From Selaginella tamariscina (taxonomy: Eukaryota; Streptophyta; Lycopodiopsida; Selaginellales; Selaginellaceae): DNA of 64,000 bases. Positions 11,541 to 24,734 of the stretch are shown here, in pieces. The position numbers were made by a program, and so were the translations under genes. Under the pieces are notes generated by a model. It was given only the letters and a program-made list of their open reading frames with translations, searched no databases and was not told where the DNA came from. Each line of letters begins with the position of its first letter. Position 1 is the first letter of the stretch. The DNA lies in NCBI GenBank assembly GCA_003024785.1, contig PUQB01000245.1, forward strand, positions 1 through 64,000, in the 5' to 3' direction.

Positions 11541-13060
11541 TTAGAAAGTGTTCAATATCTTGTAGATATCTTGGTGGTTGTAGTGTTTTGGTTGTTCTTC
11601 TTGTTTTATTTGAAATAAACTAGCATCTGGTAGTTCGTCATTCACGTTGACACCTTCTTCTTCATGTGTAATACGGTTTAAGAAATCTGCTTGTTGGTGT
11701 AGTTTGCCTGGTTTGTGAATGATATGAAAGTTGAACTCCTGCAATAGTAAGAACCAGCGTACTAATCTTCCTTCTAGCTTGGTCTTGCTCAATAAATGTA
11801 TAAGAGCTTGATGATCGATAATGAATTGACCTTATTTGCTAGCAAATACCAAAATTTCTTGGTTGCATAGACCATTCCGAGTGCTTCCTTTTCCATAGTC
11901 GTGTAATTTTCTTTTGCAGGTGCTAACCGTTGACTCACATAATATAATGGACGATCTTTTCCATCTTCCTAGGTTTGTGTTAATATGCATCCGATGATGT
12001 ATGACGATGCGTCCACTTGTACATGAAATTCTTGTTTTTAATTTGGGCTAGCTAGTATGGGAGCCTTTGTTAATGCTTGTTTCAACGTGTTAAAGCTCTA
12101 TTCGCATTGTGAGTCCCATATGAATGATTGTCCTTCCTTAAGAGCATTGTTACTGGTTTCGCTATTGCTGCATAGTTTTTTAAAACGTCGATGATATCCC
12201 ATTTACCAAGGAGTCGTCGTATTCCGCTTACATCTTTAGGAGGTTGCATCGTCTATATTACTTTGACTTTATCTTGGTCCACCATAATTCCATCTTTGCA
12301 TATAATATGCCTAAGTAGGACTCCTGATTTTACAGAAAAATACGCACTTCTCCGGATTAAGAGCTATATTGTTCAATCGACACTTTCCAAAACACTTCAT
12401 TAAACAATCCAAATGTTCATCTTTCGTTTCATAAATGCTAAAAATCAAGAAAACCTTCATAAATGCTGTCAGATAATCTCGGAAGGTTCATTGACCAAAC
12501 GCTGGAAAGTGAATGGTGCATTATATAACCCAAAAGGCATAACGCAATATGCATATGTACCTCAAGGACTAATGAATGCTATTTTTGATTGATCCGCTGG
12601 GTCCACTTGTACTTGTTGTATTCTAAAAATTCGTCCATAAAGGAATACATTTCATGTCCCGCTACCGTATCTAACAATTCTTTTGTGAAAGGTATTGGGT
12701 ACGTATCCTATCGAGTCACATCATTCAACTTTTTATAATTGACGCATATACGTAATTTGCCATTCTTTTTCGGCGCTACTACAATTGGTGATAACCATTG
12801 CGGATTTTTATTGGATAAATAAATCCGGCTTGCAATAGCTTGTCCACTTCTTCTTTGACTTTTGCCAGGAATGTTGAATTCATACGGTATGCTTGCTGTT
12901 TCTTGGGGACTGCATGGGGTAGTAATTTTATCTTATGGGTACAGATTGTCGGTGGAACTCCCTTGAGATCTTCGTAACTCCAAGCAAGGACATCTACATT
13001 TTGATGTAGTACCTTTATCAACTATTTTCGGTATTCCGGTTCAAGGTCGACTGCTATTCG
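11541..13060 (-). pseudogene. Reverse transcriptase and RNase H of the Ty3/gypsy element (broken)
   Basis: The RT N-terminal part is readable at 13021-12779 (KEEVDKLLQAGFIYPI). The YxDD active-site box should lie near 12449-12463, but the frame there reads FMKVFLIFS, so both aspartates are lost. RNase H is readable at about 12060-11820 with VQVDASSYIIGCIL, PLYYVSQRL and YTTMEKEALGMVYA. The connection domain at 11792-11541 has FNFHIIHKPGKLHQQADFLN. Several in-frame stops interrupt the region. Confidence 0.88.
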
Positions 13061-13399
13061 CACTTTCCGTGGTCCATATTCACTTGTTTTAATTTCTACT
13101 TCTTCAGTCTTCTCATGAGTCGTATTTTCAATTTCTGTTAAGTCCGTGTTCTTTGTTTGTGCTCTGTTTCAAATTGTAGTTGTTGTTGCATGGGTCATTT
13201 GAACTTGTCTGTTAGTCCAAGAATGTCCATATGTTGCTGTTGTTGATCATTAGTAGTCATCTTTTTTGTGCTCTCATCCTCTAGTGTCATTTGATATAAA
13301 TCAGCTTGTGCTATCTTTACGAGTTCTAGGTTGCTTTCGAATAGGAGTTTTTCTTTTCCGTGTTTAAGCCGTAATGCCAGTCAAAATCCTCCATTCGTA

Positions 13400-13870
13400 A
13401 TGGTAGAGTTGGTCGTTCAATTGGCTTCTTCTATTGTGTTCTAACGACTGCTTCTTGTCCATGCTTATATAGTACCATTTCGTCGTTCTCCCAATTATGT
13501 CGTACTTTCGCGTCTCTTAACCAAGGTCTTCCTAATAATATTTGGTATGGTTTGCTCGTCTGCTCGATACGTAGTAACGACCAAAGACACCTTAAACTTG
13601 ATCCCTGCAATTTCTATACATACGGATCTGATTATACCAACGGGTCTTACTTTCCTCTAGTCAACCATTTGTACCAAGAATGGTGCATTTTTTATGGGCC
13701 CTAAACCCAGTTCCTTGCAAGTCTGCTCTTCGATTATATTGACTCCTAATCCCCCATCAATGGGTATGTTCTGAATGTTGTTCTTGCCGATCCAAGCAGT
13801 AATCATTGGCACCTCTTCATCCCAATCCTTTTCATCTCTAAGAACTTTGGTGGTATTCACTCCAACTTGA
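13400..13870 (-). pseudogene. Aspartic protease of the Ty3/gypsy element (broken)
   Basis: The frame at 13860-13657 contains IPIDGGLGVNIIEEQTCKEL, which aligns with the retropepsin active-site loop. The usual D-S/T-G triad reads D-G-G, so the catalytic signature is altered. The rest of the domain is spread over other frames. Confidence 0.7.
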
Positions 13871-13956
13871 CTGGTGTCAGTTTAGATATTGTTGAAGTCC
13901 AAAGCGTTAGTTATTTTGTTCATAGAAATGGTGCTAAGGTGAGTAACTCTTTGTTG

Positions 13957-15966
13957 TTAACTGTACCGATTGTTGCAGAATGACGGCAACAATATGATCT
14001 CCAAGCGGTACGACTGACGTGGATTGCTGTGAATGCATGCTTGCTTCATTGGGTATGGAGTCTTGATTTTCTTCTTGCTGTATTTTCTGAATTTGATCTG
14101 CCACTCTTTGTCCCAGTTTTTGTGTATCGCCTCTTCTTTGTTTGGTTTTACCCGTGCTCGTTTAGCCCGTGTTACTGCATACGTTTGTTGAGGGTAATTC
14201 TGTATCTTCTTCCCATTTGCACTCGTGATTTTGCTCTTCATGGTCATCTCTTTGGATCATTTTCTTGTTGAACTTCAATTCTCCATGTTGCTGGTTCTAT
14301 GGGTGATGTTCCAATGTTAAATTCGCGTTGTGGACACTCTGGTGAATAATGTCCCAGCTCTCCACACGTGTAGCATCAAACATTGTTGAGTCTATTGCAT
14401 TCAGTGGAATAGTGCCCTTTCTCTCCACATCTGAAGCATGTCACATTTGGATTCAGACCTTGTAATGCTGGTGGAGGTGGTATTGGTGGCAATAAAGGGG
14501 GTCCCGTTTGTGCTGGGGCTGGTAATAGAGATTGTCCCCCTCGCAATATCTCTGTATTATTGTCTTGTCAATAAAATGCTCTGAATTCACAGGGAAATCA
14601 CCTTCCATTGCCGTTTCTTCATTCTCCATTATATGATCTTTGTGGATAATCATATGGGTTGGCATTCCGAGATTGTGGATAGTCATATGGGTTCACATTC
14701 CTGGTGTTGTCCCATCTGGGTCGTGGTGGTGGGTAGCCCTTAGTGCGTCCAATCATTGGTTGGGGTTTATATCCCGCACTTCGACATTGCTTTGCTTCAT
14801 CTCCACACATTTGACACTTGGGTACTTTACATTCAGAAGCATTATGTCCTTCATTCTTGCATGTTATACAAAATATTACTTTGGATCTTGCCCGTATCTC
14901 GTTCTCCTTTCAGTATTGCCTTCTTAGTTCTCGTTCATCATCATCTACGTATCTCGGAGGTATCAGTATTTCAATTTGTTTAGCTTCTTTGATTGCATAT
15001 CTTAGATCATGCGGTTTTATCAGTCGTACTTGGAGCTGTAAATTATCCTGTAGTCCGTTGATATACCTTTTCCTTGCCAATTTATCACTGACATCTCCCA
15101 CCTCGCAGCGGTTGTGTATCCTCCAAAATCTTCGCATGTAATCTTTCACCACCTCCATAGGACCTTGTCGTATTTCCTGTAATTGTACTGTCGGGTCTCG
15201 TTTGCGATATTACGTACATAGTAATTCCTGAACAATGCAAGTAGTGTATCGTACTTGTTGATTGTGATGGCATTTTTGTAATACCAATCGCTAGCATCTC
15301 CCTTCAATGTAAATGGAAATATTCAAGCTTCTAGTATTCATCCTTGATTTTGACAGCTTCACATGCCTTCTCAAATTGCTGTATATGACGATTCGTATCC
15401 TCGTTCTCTAGACCTGAAAAGGTAGATGGTATAACTTTCCCCATAATTGTTAGTGTTCCCATTTTCGTCAGGTGCTTCAATTGCCAACAGATCCCAGTTT
15501 CCTCGTGTTGGTACGTGTTTTTCGTGATCGTAACTTTCCTAATTGTTTCCTCTTCCTCCATAACCTCATCGTACTTTGTTTGCTGTCGCTCTTCTCGTCG
15601 AGCTTCAGTTTGCTCCTTCCTTCTCTGTTCTTCACGTTCCTCAATTTTTTTATGGGTCTCTATTACTGCTTGTCGTCGTAAGTATCGCTCCTCGCTCTCT
15701 CTTTGTTGTCTCTGCTTATCTTTTCATATCGTTGATGTTCTGCATGAATACGTTGGTAATCATCTATTCACTAGATGCAGCAAATCCATTTTCATGCTAT
15801 CTTTGTTGAGCCTCTTTCGTCTCTGTGATAGTTGTCCCGATTGTATTAAGTACTCACTTCTGAGCCTATGAAAAGCCTCAAATTTCTTCTTCCGCCGTAA
15901 TTTCTCTTCAAACTCCAACACTAATTCGAGTATCGATCTACCCGTCCTGGTACATTCTACAAACAC
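13957..15966 (-). pseudogene. Gag region with CCHC zinc knuckles (broken)
   Basis: Starting just inside the 5' LTR, the frames include a Glu/Lys/Arg-rich N-terminus, the capsid-like start KVIPSTFSGLENEDTNRHI at about 15440, and the matrix/capsid tail DYMRRFWRIHNRCEVGDVSD at about 15150. Three zinc knuckles follow: CITCKNEGHNASEC near 14840, CFRCGEKGHYSTEC near 14430 and CYTCGELGHYSPEC near 14370, with a stop between the last two. Multiple frameshifts make it non-functional. Confidence 0.85.
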
Positions 15967-16011
15967 ATTGTTAGTTACCTACTAATACGACCATCCTCCG
16001 TGGTTGCCATA

Positions 16012-16508
16012 TGCTAAACAAAGAAAATCCTACAGACTAAATTGTAGCAGTGGTCACCACCGACAACCCGTATTAAGGGTCTATCGAAATAAAGAATAGG
16101 TCAGACTTCAGAAGGTCAAGATAGGGTAAGGATGGCAAGGTTTGTAGTAGGTAGCAGTACTGCAAATCCATCACAAAACTGAGAAAAGAATAGTATACAT
16201 TAGAACAGTAAGATAAGCAAGAGATAGTTGTATTGAGAGTGAAAGAAACTCCGCACATGGCACATAGTACAACATTACAGTATACTCGGGATCCCGTTCT
16301 AGTCCTAATCTGGTCTATCTATACCCGTACTCTTGGTCCTGTACTAGCAGTTATAATAACTACCTCTTAGCCTTATCCATTCAATTACTGTAACTCCTTC
16401 TTATCTTTATCCGGGTATGCCGTACTCCGCCTCAAACAGTGTATTGAATTTGCCCATGAAATAAAACACATCTAGGATCCTTCTACATGTCTAACTACGA
16501 TCCTAACA
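16012..16508 (-). repeat. 5' LTR (497 bp)
   Basis: It matches the left LTR end to end but lacks about 100 bp that the left copy has. On the coding strand it runs TGTTAGGATCGTAG to TTGTTTAGCA. The next bases, TATGGCAACCACGG, start with a TGG two bases in and could be the primer-binding site, but I cannot assign a tRNA. Confidence 0.9.
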
Positions 16509-16513
16509 CATTG
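16509..16513. repeat. Target-site duplication, right copy (CATTG)
   Basis: CATTG here is identical to 7436-7440. Confidence 0.9.
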
Positions 16514-18479
16514 AATGCCAGTCCAATATATTTACATTTGATGAATCAAACCTAATGGCTCGCCTACCATTAAACGGGTTTAGGGACTTAAGGGTTAGGT
16601 AAACCCTAAGGGTGTTTCTAACTATATTTGATATGTAGAACTTATTAGAATCAACCAAAAATCTAATATAAACATGAAAAATAAAGGGAAAGTTTTTATA
16701 AGGTAAGTTTTGCCTTCACTTAGAGTTTTTTGAGATACTTAATAATAACAAACTGAATCATTTATAAGCACTAGGTGTTATTTCTCCTTATACTCAGAGA
16801 TTCGACAACATAATTCAAAGTATTAACAGTTAACTTTTAAAAATAAAAAATAATCATGGTAAAACTATGACATTGATGAAAAAAACTCAATACCCTTGGT
16901 GCAAGTAACTTGACTAAGGGCAACTTAATGGATATAACCTTGGTGTAGATGTAGACAATTTCAATAGATGTAGCATTGATGGGATAACTTTATACCAAAT
17001 ATAATTTTGGTGTGGATGAATATAATATTGTTGTGGTTTATAATAATATAATATAATAATTAATGTGTGTGCAATTTAAGTTTTCCTTTCTCAATTAATA
17101 ATGGTAATAAAGACAAAACAATGATATTGAGTGACAATTATATATAATAAGCGGAAAAGAAAGGTAATAATATTAATATGTTCTTATAAATGTAATTATA
17201 ATTTAATTTTTCTATACAGATTCATAAGATTAAGGCTAAATAGAGGAGGATTAATCCAATAAACCACATAGTGAATGCAATAATAATAAAGATATTTGTA
17301 CATTATTAACAAATCTTAAGTATTTATCATTATGTTATTTCATGTTTTATTCATAATATATACCAAATAGTTACCCACATAATTATATGTAATAACCTTA
17401 TAAGTATAATATTTACAATTTATTAACATGTTTTATCACACTTTTATTACACAAGGACAACATGTTTGCATATTATTATCTTAAATTCATCCTACATGAT
17501 TTATTATTTCAATTGTTTATATGTTTAAAATGCCCATAATTTTTAGGATATATTTAAATACTTTATAATAAAAATTGTTAAGATCGAACTCTTGCCAATT
17601 ATAGTGTATGTATTCTCATTTCATAACTTTTCTAATCTTATTGTTATTACTATTATATATTTTAAATAAAAACATGTTGGGTTTCAATGTAAATTGAAAT
17701 AAACTCTATGCATTATACATTTACGTATTAAGGTATATGACATATAAATGTTAATAAACATATAAATTCTATATATTATAGGATTTTAATTAGATTTTCA
17801 ATGAGCAACTTTACAATAAGAAGATTTGGAAATTAAAAATTATTATCTTAAAACTCTCATCTCTTAAACAAGTTTGTTATTTCTTATAATTAATTTAATA
17901 TTTATTTATAAATTAAAAATAATGAATCAAAACCATGTGTTAATTATATACTTAAAAAAAAAAGTATGTGGATCCAAATTTATGAACTTAAATACTTATT
18001 TATCTCACTTAAAACATTTGTTAGTATTTCTCAATATTAATATATAACAAATGATTTATTTATCATCTATAATACAATTAAAGTAAAGAAATACATCGGA
18101 GCTTTTTTATAGTTTTTTTTTATCATTTATTTATGAACAAATATGTGTTAATAAATAACTAATGTATCTTAAAATCATCATTCAACCTAAATTATTATTA
18201 TTCATTAGCATTTTACTAAGCAATATGAAAAATGATTTAGAATTAATTTTAATAAGAAAATGATTTCTTATGTTTGCACCTTTAATTTTTAATACCATTG
18301 TTTTCTAGTGAAACTTCAATTAGAGAAACGATAAATCCCACTACTTTTATTATTCCTCCTCACTGTATTAGTCCTATATTTGTTTTTTTATGTTAACCCT
18401 TCACAACCTTGTATGTTTATGATATCTCCTTTTAACTTTTGAAGGTCACTCCATTGTAAAGGTGGTTATGTGTTCCATC
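16514..18479. other. AT-rich intergenic DNA, no gene seen
   Basis: Stops are dense in all frames, and only simple AT-rich tracts are visible. Confidence 0.6.
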
Positions 18480-19190
18480 GATTGATTTGTATATTTAATG
18501 TCTTTCACATATGGCAACTTTAATAGGCCTATTGAAAGTTATAAATTAATAAACAGAGAAAATGACATTTGTTGGAAGAGGCCTATCGAATTAAAATAAT
18601 GAAACCTAATGAAAACTAAAACTTCAAAGTCACATGTCAAATCAATTATCCGCTGGATATTGGTAAACGTGCAGCCATGTTAATAGAAGTGGTGCAAGGG
18701 TTAATAATTTCTTTATCCTACGATATAACAATATTTTATATAATGTATATATAGAGAAAATTTATAGTGTATATATATATATATAATTTTTGAAATGAAT
18801 ATATGGCGGTGTATGTGCACGTGTGTACGAGTGTGCGAGAGAGAGAACGGATGAAAATGTGTATGAAAAATGAATAGAATAGCGTCACGATTCTTGCACT
18901 GGATACATGCTCCGAATATTTTTTATTTAATGTCAGTCCACACCGCCACCAGAGATTAAGGAATTCATTCTAAACGAAGAGGTTTCAGTCACAAGAATCT
19001 CAAATCGTTCCCCACTTATCCCAGAAATCCCATCCAATCCCAATTCCATCTTCTAGATCCAAACAGAAGTTTCAATTTATAAATTAGCTCGATACTTTGT
19101 CATTTTACCGTTTTATCTTATGAGTCGGTCCTCTACTGAGGCAGGAGCACTAAAGAATGTTGGTCTGCGGTAGCCAGTGCTCTGTTTTGG

Positions 19191-19244
<54 letters not shown>

Positions 19245-19767
19245 CACACACACACAGATAATGTATACATAATGCATCTGTTATGTGTAGATTAATGTAT
19301 ATATGCGCATATATAGGATAAATGTATTTGGTTGGTAGTTGATGTAGAATTGCAGATACAGTTCGAACCCGAGTGATATATTTTGAACGACTATTGTTGA
19401 TGTTTCAATCGACAGCCTGCGTGAACATCCTCCAACATATCTACGGTGTAGATCTTGTCCGTCATTGGGGACTTACAAAATGGTTTCTCAAAGGTTCGTG
19501 TGTGTGTGCGTGTGTGCATATACACAATATGTGTATGTAATCACCGCCTGTGTTGTTTGTTTCGTAGTTTCTGATGATTACCATCTAATGAACTTTTAAT
19601 TACCATAAATCCAAAAGCCTCTTACTAAATTTATTTGTCAAGTAAATTCTGAGTGAGACATTTCCTTCAAGTTTATGTGCAAGTAACCGTTTATTTGATG
19701 TGAACATTAATGTGTGTGTGTGTGTTTTATCTGTACAAGTCAATGTATATCTTTTAAATGAACATAT
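18480..19767. repeat. Local non-coding repeat, copy R3, cut by the large transposon
   Basis: Homologous to 760-1670, with an extra insert around 18780-19080. Copy R1 runs on past TTTAAATGAACA into different sequence. Here the same TTTAAATGAACA is followed, after the bases TAT, by the left TIR of the large element at 19768. Confidence 0.7.
19190..19258. repeat. (TA)n and (CA)n microsatellites
   Basis: Adjacent TA and CA dinucleotide runs are seen directly. Confidence 0.9.
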
Positions 19768-19800
19768 ATGCACGTTGTAACTAAAGTGCGGGCATGATAC
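19768..19800 (+). repeat. Left TIR of the large transposon, copy A
   Basis: It starts ATGCACGTTGTAACTAAA. It differs from the copy B left end (40492) by a CG insertion and from the right TIR by two substitutions in the first 27 bases. Confidence 0.8.
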
Positions 19801-20055
19801 GTGAAAATGGAATAAAATAAATTACTAATTAATACTTAAGTTTTAATTATTAATTAATCATTTAATTAATATGTAATTAAGCCTTAAATATTAATTAATT
19901 AATTAATTAATCCTTCAATAACCTTACTTAGTAAGGAATATTCCTAAAATATCTTAGAATATTCATATTATTCTAAAAATAGTTTACAATAATGAAGAAA
20001 TACTATCAAACATAATTACAAATGAAATCATTTTCTTATCAACATGTTAATTTTT

Positions 20056-21233
20056 TTATAAATACTTTCTTTCTATCATACAAAGAAATCTTTTCATTTT
20101 GTCTAAATCATCACTCTCCGGATTAATCAAATCATTTTGGTCAATATCTTGATGTTGTTGCCACCACTTAACACTCTCACGAATGCAATTGGGAGTTGCC
20201 ATCCTTGTTAATACATAAGATGTGATAAGAGAAGGTCTGCATAAAGGCTCATCTAAAAACTGACGTTCCTTAAGAATAATATTATAAAGCGCCCGGTTGC
20301 TATCCTTCATTTTATAAAATTCAATATCACGAGAAAGAAAAGCTTCAGGAAATGTATGATACGGTGGATACTGCTCACAAAAATTTTCGAGATTCTTCTT
20401 TCTGAGGCACGTATCCAAGTAGTTCACTAGCTCATCCATGATATCGTATCAGAATATGGATCGAAAGTGATTGGATGAATACAAGCAATGTTTTGGTTGA
20501 GCATAGCCTTCTGAGGAGAGTCGTCTACTACTAAGATATGTGCTTCTTCATTATCCTTAAGCGACTGATCTCCCCATGAGTCCCAATTATTCTTTCATTC
20601 TTGAAGAAGTATGGCTTGCTTTCCTTTCTTATATTGTGAAATTCGAGAGGTTTATGACACATTCGCTGGTCAAAAATCCAATCTTTACGAATCACCTCTT
20701 CTGCAACACTACAATGTTTCTTAAGTAAACTCAACAGCGGTGTTAAGTTATGAATCTGCATGCATGACCAAATCCCCACAAGCGCACCCATCTCCTTAAG
20801 CTTTTGAAAGAGACGATCCAACCCTGGACGAAAAATAATATCATATCGAAATTTACCATGACAAGGAATGAAATCTCCTTGTTTGATTTCTGTTTCTATC
20901 CTCGGGCCTTTGTCGATGAAGCAGAACACCATTGACATCCAACAACACAATATGGCCATGAGTAACATGAGATAGCGTTGCCTCTTGAATACTTTGCAAA
21001 TCACTTGTTTGCTCCCTTTCACATTTATCCGTTGCCACTATTTCGTTGCCTATCCCTTCATCATTTAATTGTACATCATCCTTACAAGATTCAGATATTG
21101 CATGCGCTGAAGAAATTGATTTCGGAACTGAAGCCAATAAAAATGATGATGAAGTGGCCCCCATGGTAACGATGTTTTGAGCTGCATTATTATCCATTTC
21201 CTGCATGAACTCTGTCATTCTGACATGTGGCAC
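20056..21233 (-). pseudogene. HAD/FCP1-like protein gene, copy A (frameshifted)
   Basis: This is the near-identical counterpart of 40781-41971. In this copy the frame breaks near 20890-20910, just after the first catalytic motif (a two-base loss relative to copy B), and again near 20560, just before the DDSP motif. A further small deletion near 20440 removes the frame at the IDIMDELV region. Three partial frames (21233-20853, 21022-20531 and 20439-20056) together cover the whole protein. A short in-frame deletion near 21150 also removes a few residues that copy B has. Confidence 0.8.
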
Positions 21234-21501
21234 AAGAAATTGTCGCCAAACCCCTCTCTTACCTCATGGCAATGCTGAAAATCCATGTTCTCAATTATTT
21301 CATTACATCTGCAAAATGATAATTAGCTGACCTTAAAATTATCAAGGTATATTATTTACCTTGTTAATGTGTGACCCATGTTTGAACTAAAAGCTTCATT
21401 AATCCTTGAGAATTTATTTTCTGTACAAATATAAAAGAAATATACAAAAATGCCTTATGTTACACTCATTTACAACTATTCATCACTCTATCAATTCATT
21501 A

Positions 21502-24500
21502 TCAATTCTTCTTCGCTATTACCTTCTGATGAGGCGAAGAAGGTCTAAGCCGCTTGTGAGATGGTTCAAGATCTTCTGCATCTTCTATTGATGTTTCCAT
21601 GGGTCCTGGAGTGTGCGAATGTTCTGTACTCCTCGAGATAACTTCCGGTCTAATATCTGATTGATGTTCGTTCTCAGACTCCGAGATTGAACCAGATTCA
21701 CCTTCAGAGCTATCGCACTTATCTGGAGGGAACTTTCTCAAATACGCCTTTATGGAATCGTTGGGGTACTCAGTTGAGACCCAATCTATCCACTTGTTCA
21801 GGTCCTCAACCATGGTCTTATCCTTCTCAACGGCAAACACACATGTATGCCGAAGGTAACACTCCTTCAAGACGGACCCCCTAGTGCAGTAGTCAAAAAC
21901 CCACGCATCACTGTGAGGACCCCTGATCAAGTTGACGATGCTCCGTGCCGCTTGACTTGTAATGTTTGGATAACGTACATTGCCGAATACGTCACTCATA
22001 CCTATCGGTGTATCGGATGGAGGTTCAGGGCCGTTGGAGTGCAAACAGATGCCTGGCCAGTCATTTGGAAGCTTGAAATTGTTTGGCGCATTCCTAACAA
22101 CCAAGTGAACAACAGTATCAATGCACTTGGGATTAGCATCGTTCATATAAAATCCTGTCCAACGATGTCTATTCTTCTTGGCGAAGGCGAAGGCAAAAGT
22201 ATCGGTGACATGAGCAAGAATCAAGAAATAAATACCTGAAAAAGTAGGTATCAGTGAAGAGCGCAAGCATGAATTCAATAATAAATACCTTCTATGTATA
22301 TGCTTGCACGGCTAAGTTTCTCCACCAGATCCTCTAGTGCCCTATCTGTCGAAAGATTTTTTGACACCCGCCGATCCATCACGAACAATTGAAACGGTTT
22401 CCTACAAGCAGTGATGTTACCCCATAAAGTCTCCGAATCTAACAACAAACATCTGTAGGGCTTGTCGTGATTCGTAGCATCCTCCTTTATAAGGTTCAAT
22501 TCGGTTCTCCGCTGCTGAAGGACTGCCATAAGAGAAGGCGTCATCCCAATGTTCTCCTTTTTGGCGTTGGCGTGCAATAGATTCTTGCCTAGATCTTCCG
22601 ATTGGTTCACCCATTCGACAAGCATATCATCGTTCGTCACATGCAAATATTTGCTGACCTCTTCATATGTTGAAGTCGAGGTCCAACCCAGTTTGTGGCA
22701 GTGTATTCCCAACCACTCCTTGAAATGCCTGACCGTCTTCAACTCCATTGCCTTGAGATGAAAAGGAGAGGTTGGGCTGCTGTTATTAATTTGTAGTTTG
22801 CCATCGATCACCAAATCAGCCAAGACTTCCATCTCCTCCATCGTTGTTCCATTTAAAGGCTTCAACCATGTGAGCTTGAAATCGTTGTCTACATCCTTTG
22901 TAGATTGAACAGACTTAGCCTTCGGCGTCTTACTGGGTTTCTTTGCAGACTTTTCTGAGGGCTCCCCTTCACTTGTCTGCTTCTTCTTCAGTGTTCCTTT
23001 TGAAAAGGATTCCATAATCCCCAACCATTTGGCAAAGATCCTATCTTCGGGGCAAGAAATCAACATCATCAGAAATGATGTTTCCTTCCCGCCCACCTGG
23101 GCAAAATCAACTGCTGCAATTTCTTCAACTCTCTGAGGAAAAAGACAGATTAATATACCGGCGAGATAAATCCCGCCCAAACAATTTGCTTACCCGGTAT
23201 TCCGCAGATTGTGTATTCCCTGCGGTAGCTCTTTGTGGTCGCTGAAGAGATTCCCACACGGCTCGCGTGTGTTTAAACTTCTCCCATATTTTGCTGTTGT
23301 AGTGGTTGGTGTCGGCAGCGTCCCATTCCGCCGATAACTTATGGTACTGCTCGATTGTGAGATTCGGCTTAGCTAAAAACGCCGATCTTTTTGTCAGCTT
23401 CTCACGGGTATGCTCGGAAAGTTTTGTTGCCATCGTTCCTTTGTTGTGTTCTCGAGAAGTCGTTGGGCTGCCGTTATTGTGTGCTGGCCACTAATGATGT
23501 AGTACTTGATAGATCTTTTATTCTCCGTCTGAATCTTCATGAGTTGTTCTGGTGTTGTGATCCAGACTTTGTCAGCACCCTTCCTTCTTTCATAGTATGG
23601 ACACAAAACAGCATTATGTGGAACGGTATAAGAATTGTCGTCCTTCATCTTCTCCATGAGCTCAGCTACACGTTCCTGGTTGAGTGGCCTGTAATTGAAG
23701 TTTGGGTTGACGCTGCAATATTTAACCCTACAAGGATAAATCTTATCATCCAACATCATTTCCTTGTGACTTATTGCAGCATGAGATGCCACAGGTGCAG
23801 CTGACAAAACGATTGATGATTTTCTTTTGCGATCCGAATCAACATGTGTGATCCCCGACTGCAGCTGTTCTAGTGTTCTCGGCACACTTCCAGCTCCCGA
23901 AGCTTCCTAAGCAAATTGAACGTGATCTGTAGAGAACCTGAGACCGAGCCACCTTCTCAATCTCCCTTATGATGTCGCTGTGTTCTTCTTCAATGTCAAG
24001 AGGGAAGATTGCTCCACTTGCTGATTTTCTGTATTGTGAAGCAATATCTCCTGACAATACACCTACTCGATGAGTCTGAAGATCTTCGAAGTAGACATCC
24101 AGATGGATCCCCTCCATAGATGGGCTTTCGTTGAGTTGAAGAAGAACTCCAAGGTCAACATCATTAGTGAACACGTGAACGTCATTATCCACAAGTCGAC
24201 AAAACCACCCGAGATTAATGTTGTAACTGACGACCTCTGGATCCGAGAACGTGACATTGGATGGAACAAGGCATATCTGTCGAGCATCGTCCAATCTGGG
24301 TTCGCAGCCTGCTTTCGGGTGCTTGACTAGCGAATCTACTTTCCATTGTTTTGCTTGTCCATGAGATGTGACAGAGGTTAATTTGACAGCACCATGGTTG
24401 CTCCAATGCGCTTCCCATTTATCTTAAAATATGGCCAAGTTGATTCCAGAATCCCCCTGCCCATCTCTTCTCCTGCTCTTGTCTTTAATGTCACTCAATT

Positions 24501-24590
24501 CCACATCTGAATACAAAAATGATTAGTTCAAGTATCCGAGTATAACAGATTTTATTTTAATTCTTACCCAGAATTTGACGACGACTCCAT
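21502..24590 (-). pseudogene. ParB-like/methyltransferase-like gene, copy A (frameshifted first half)
   Basis: This is the counterpart of the copy B gene at 42229-45334, with the same introns at 23133-23193 and 22236-22288. Exon 2 is broken by private indels near 23450, 23890, 24370 and 24480, leaving separate frames (24294-23839, 23885-23394 and 23433-23194). Exons 3 and 4 stay open and encode the methyltransferase-like half. The last residues differ (ending VIAKKN) because of one indel near 21530. As it stands, this copy could not give the full protein. Confidence 0.8.
23160..23177. promoter_or_regulatory. Variant of the 18-bp palindrome inside an intron, copy A
   Basis: GGCGAGATAAATCCCGCC lies within the 61-bp intron between exons 2 and 3 of the ParB-like gene. 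It differs from the array consensus at two positions and is present unchanged in copy B. Confidence 0.75.
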
Positions 24591-24734
24591 ACTAATGACT
24601 CGATCTCCTTGTTTGATCAAATCGTCCTTCTGCAAAATAATACACTATAAATATAAATTATATAAAAACGCACACACACTTGTATAAACCCGAATATACA
24701 AAAATAATACACAGAGAGAAGTAGACGTAATTAA

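Larger units (their letters stand above)
7441..16508 (-). mobile_element. Degenerate Ty3/gypsy LTR retrotransposon
   Basis: The element runs from LTR to LTR and is coded on the minus strand. Reading from right to left it has the 5' LTR, gag with CCHC knuckles, protease, reverse transcriptase, RNase H and integrase, then an extra ORF and the 3' LTR. Protease-RT-RNaseH-integrase is the Ty3/gypsy order. Every pol domain carries stops or frameshifts, so it is not autonomous. The two LTRs differ by substitutions and one deletion of about 100 bp, so the insertion is not recent. It lies between local repeats R2 and R3. Confidence 0.92.

Noticed and set aside
15472..15871. Plus-strand Ser/Leu/Phe-rich frames over gag
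   Set aside because: Antisense shadows of the Glu/Lys/Arg-rich gag coding region.
16011..16030. tRNA-Met primer-binding site at the 5' LTR
   Set aside because: The bases after the LTR start TATGGCAACC and do not match the usual TGGTATCAGAGC. I could not assign a tRNA with confidence.
22417..22614. Short minus-strand and plus-strand frames overlapping the ParB-like and transposase genes
   Set aside because: Shadow frames of the spliced genes in other phases.
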